A stretch of DNA of 64,000 nucleotides from Bacteroidales bacterium (GTDB taxonomy: Bacteria; Bacteroidota; Bacteroidia; Bacteroidales; WCHB1-69), in the NCBI GenBank assembly GCA_017615795.1, contig JAFZZK010000029.1:25646-89645 (forward strand). The letters run 5' to 3'. A program made the translations under genes and the position numbers. Below the pieces are notes generated by a model. The model was given only the letters and a program-made list of their open reading frames with translations. It had not been told where the DNA came from and ran no database searches. Shown here in pieces: positions 62,492 to 64,000 of the stretch; position 1 is the first letter of the stretch, and every line of letters begins with the position of its first letter.

Positions 62492-62499
62492 CAAAAATA
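62492..62499 (-). promoter_or_regulatory. -7 box of the ATPase gene
   Basis: TATTTTTG on the minus strand, 28 nt before the ATPase ATG and inside the 73-nt gap after the upstream gene; the ATPase/nuclease-like/hsdR genes may therefore form their own transcript. Confidence 0.5.
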
Positions 62500-62536
62500 C
62501 CATTTTTTTGTTTACGAACGCCATAAGGTTGCATCT

Positions 62537-64000
62537 TCAACTTTCCAAATCTGCAATTTTAGCTTCATCATCCAAATGATAAGCCTCATTTTTATACTCT
62601 TTTATTAAATCATCAAAAATCTTTGTCATTCTCGGATAAAGCAGTTTCGTCTTTTCTCTATACTTTTCAAATTTCGATACAATTGAGCGTTCCTGATTTC
62701 CGCCTTCGTTATAGGCACGACTGGTGATACCTCTACTATTGTAGATTCGAGTGCTGATATGCTGGTCAACGACATCATTGTCCAACTCTTTTACTAGTTC
62801 ACAAAGTGCTTGAGGCGGGTAGTTTTCATCACGAGGAATGTCACCTAATATGTCACCCACTACATAGTCGATTGCCCTGACTCTTTTTCTTTCTTTCGCC
62901 AAACGGTATAGAGATTCAATATACTGCCTCATTCTCTCGCCGTCAAATGCTCCATCTTCATTATTGAATAAGACAATAGGACGCCCAAAATACAATATAT
63001 GGAAAGCGTTTTCTGCCAGAAGCCTCTTATTATCTTTTGCACCACATTCCAATTGCTCCACTTCACCATCATCAGGACGATATGCTAATTCCACGAGCTG
63101 AATCATCAATTCCGGATCACGCGACAATTCTTTTGTAAACCGTAACAGGGACACATCCATCTGATATTCAAGGACTCTATACAATAGGAACTCCACAACT
63201 ATCAGTGTCTTGATTACTTCTGGATTTTCAGATTTATCCAACTCTTTCAACAAGGTTGATAGATAAAAGTGATCCATTTGCGAAATCATCTTGACGTCAT
63301 ATGTAATACACCCATAAATAACCTTAACTATTTCTACATCACTTATCTGAATGTTTGTTCTATGATGGTATATAACATGAATTGCATCATAATATCTCGC
63401 TACTTTTACCAACTCATGAATAACTTCAACAGCATCACTCATCTCAATATAACCAACCTCTACCGATTCCCAATATTTCTGTTTGATTGAATCTCCAAAA
63501 CTTGTCGCCACATCTGCCAACCCTTTTATATATCTTGGAGCACAAAGGAGTACCAATAAATCCTTGTCTTTTTCCAGGGTTCGCTTAGCTAGTTTTTGAT
63601 ATTCAATCGTGTCGCTATAACATAATACGCTAAAATATGACCTCGCAAAACTCTCGCTTATCTCTTTACTCTTATACTTTTGGCAAACATCATCATACAG
63701 TTCTCTTCCATAAATAGAGACTAAACTTTCTGCTAAACTCTCTGGACATTTCACCAAATCCACAAAGTTCCAAATGCCTTCCTTCCCCTGTGAAGCAATG
63801 ATTTCCCGAAGTGCGTTAGTTCTAATTTCCAACAGCTCTTTTCTATTCTTCTCAAAGTCGAATCCATTTTCCCAATCATGCGGCAACTGAACATAAATAG
63901 ACTCAAACAACCACGCATTCTTATGTAATACATCTTTAGGCTCAAGTTCATTAAGCAAGTTTTGATATGGCTCCAATTCTGCTTCAGACAAAGCCCACTG
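62537..64000 (-). CDS. large, probably helical protein of unknown function, 5' end outside the window
   Basis: The frame is open from the right edge for 487 codons to the stop at 62537, with no start codon needed inside; the N-terminus is missing. The visible part is rich in Leu, Glu, Lys and Tyr with helix-helix periodicity (for example KNRKELLEIRTNALREII and ALCELVKELDNDVVDQHI) and has no transmembrane segment or clear catalytic motif; a HEAT/TPR-like solenoid is plausible. It may be the C-terminal half of a large NTPase or scaffold. Base composition is AT-rich like the ATPase gene behind it, suggesting joint acquisition. I cannot name the family. Confidence 0.65.
   Translation of the reverse strand, partial: QWALSEAELEPYQNLLNELEPKDVLHKNAWLFESIYVQLPHDWENGFDFEKNRKELLEIRTNALREIIASQGKEGIWNFVDLVKCPESLAESLVSIYGRELYDDVCQKYKSKEISESFARSYFSVLCYSDTIEYQKLAKRTLEKDKDLLVLLCAPRYIKGLADVATSFGDSIKQKYWESVEVGYIEMSDAVEVIHELVKVARYYDAIHVIYHHRTNIQISDVEIVKVIYGCITYDVKMISQMDHFYLSTLLKELDKSENPEVIKTLIVVEFLLYRVLEYQMDVSLLRFTKELSRDPELMIQLVELAYRPDDGEVEQLECGAKDNKRLLAENAFHILYFGRPIVLFNNEDGAFDGERMRQYIESLYRLAKERKRVRAIDYVVGDILGDIPRDENYPPQALCELVKELDNDVVDQHISTRIYNSRGITSRAYNEGGNQERSIVSKFEKYREKTKLLYPRMTKIFDDLIKEYKNEAYHLDDEAKIADLES

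Overview
The window reads as a chromosomal segment of a Bacteroidales-type member of the Bacteroidota. Evidence for this is the recurring promoter element TAnnTTTG (often TATTTTTG or TATCTTTG, several times with TTTG or TTG about 18-22 nt upstream), scarce Shine-Dalgarno sequences, abundant secreted proteins with lipoprotein-type or Ala-X-Ala/Gln signal peptides, and family members typical of the phylum: a putative porin, FloA, DUF1573, DUF4878, the DUF4143 ATPase, secreted TlpA-like thioredoxins and a secreted bleomycin-hydrolase-like peptidase. No rRNA, CRISPR array, integrase or intact insertion sequence was seen.

Layout. 1-11.7 kb: an outer-membrane porin (partial), ClpB, Pcm, a sugar nucleotidyltransferase, DnaA, RecJ, a GT4 glycosyltransferase, a secreted M28 peptidase, and a tRNA-Met with initiator features on the minus strand. 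11.8-20.6 kb: ribosomal protein S1, an outer-membrane barrel plus lipoprotein pair, a GH20 hexosaminidase, a VWA/barrel protein and HemW. 20.7-30.9 kb, minus strand: a hexose-phosphate mutase followed by two thioredoxin-fold proteins and an alpha-oxoamine synthase; then GlyA, an orphan CoA-transferase A subunit, FabG and an unknown secreted protein. 31-37.4 kb: a hemerythrin protein with a NarL-like regulator, DUF2147, a C1 peptidase, an SDR, a sigma-factor remnant, a small barrel and a zinc-ribbon PLP synthase. 37.4-53.7 kb: Mfd, then on the plus strand Mpl, DUF1573, DUF4878, TyrS, NfeD, FloA, a secreted nitroreductase, a 5'-nucleotidase C-terminal domain protein, CstA, Pgi, a sodium/solute symporter and an aquaporin.

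From about 53.7 kb the window becomes accessory: simple-sequence and hairpin-rich spacers, an ATP-grasp-like protein, YbjQ, a DUF4143 ATPase flanked by two copies of a ~112 bp palindromic repeat (a third, diverged copy lies near 26.5 kb), and then a visibly AT-richer minus-strand block. That block contains the C-terminal part of a large probably helical protein, an SMC/ABC-like ATPase, a small protein with a D...ExK nuclease-like signature, and HsdR of a type I restriction system.

The most interesting candidates are: the ATPase plus D...ExK protein pair beside hsdR as a possible two-gene defence module; the repeat family and the residual C-terminus of a second DUF4143 gene; a perfect 12-bp inverted repeat on the pgi promoter and another just upstream of the DUF4143 promoter; and the combination of an alpha-oxoamine synthase with a zinc-ribbon threonine/cysteate-synthase-like enzyme, which suggests (unproven) sulfonolipid synthesis.
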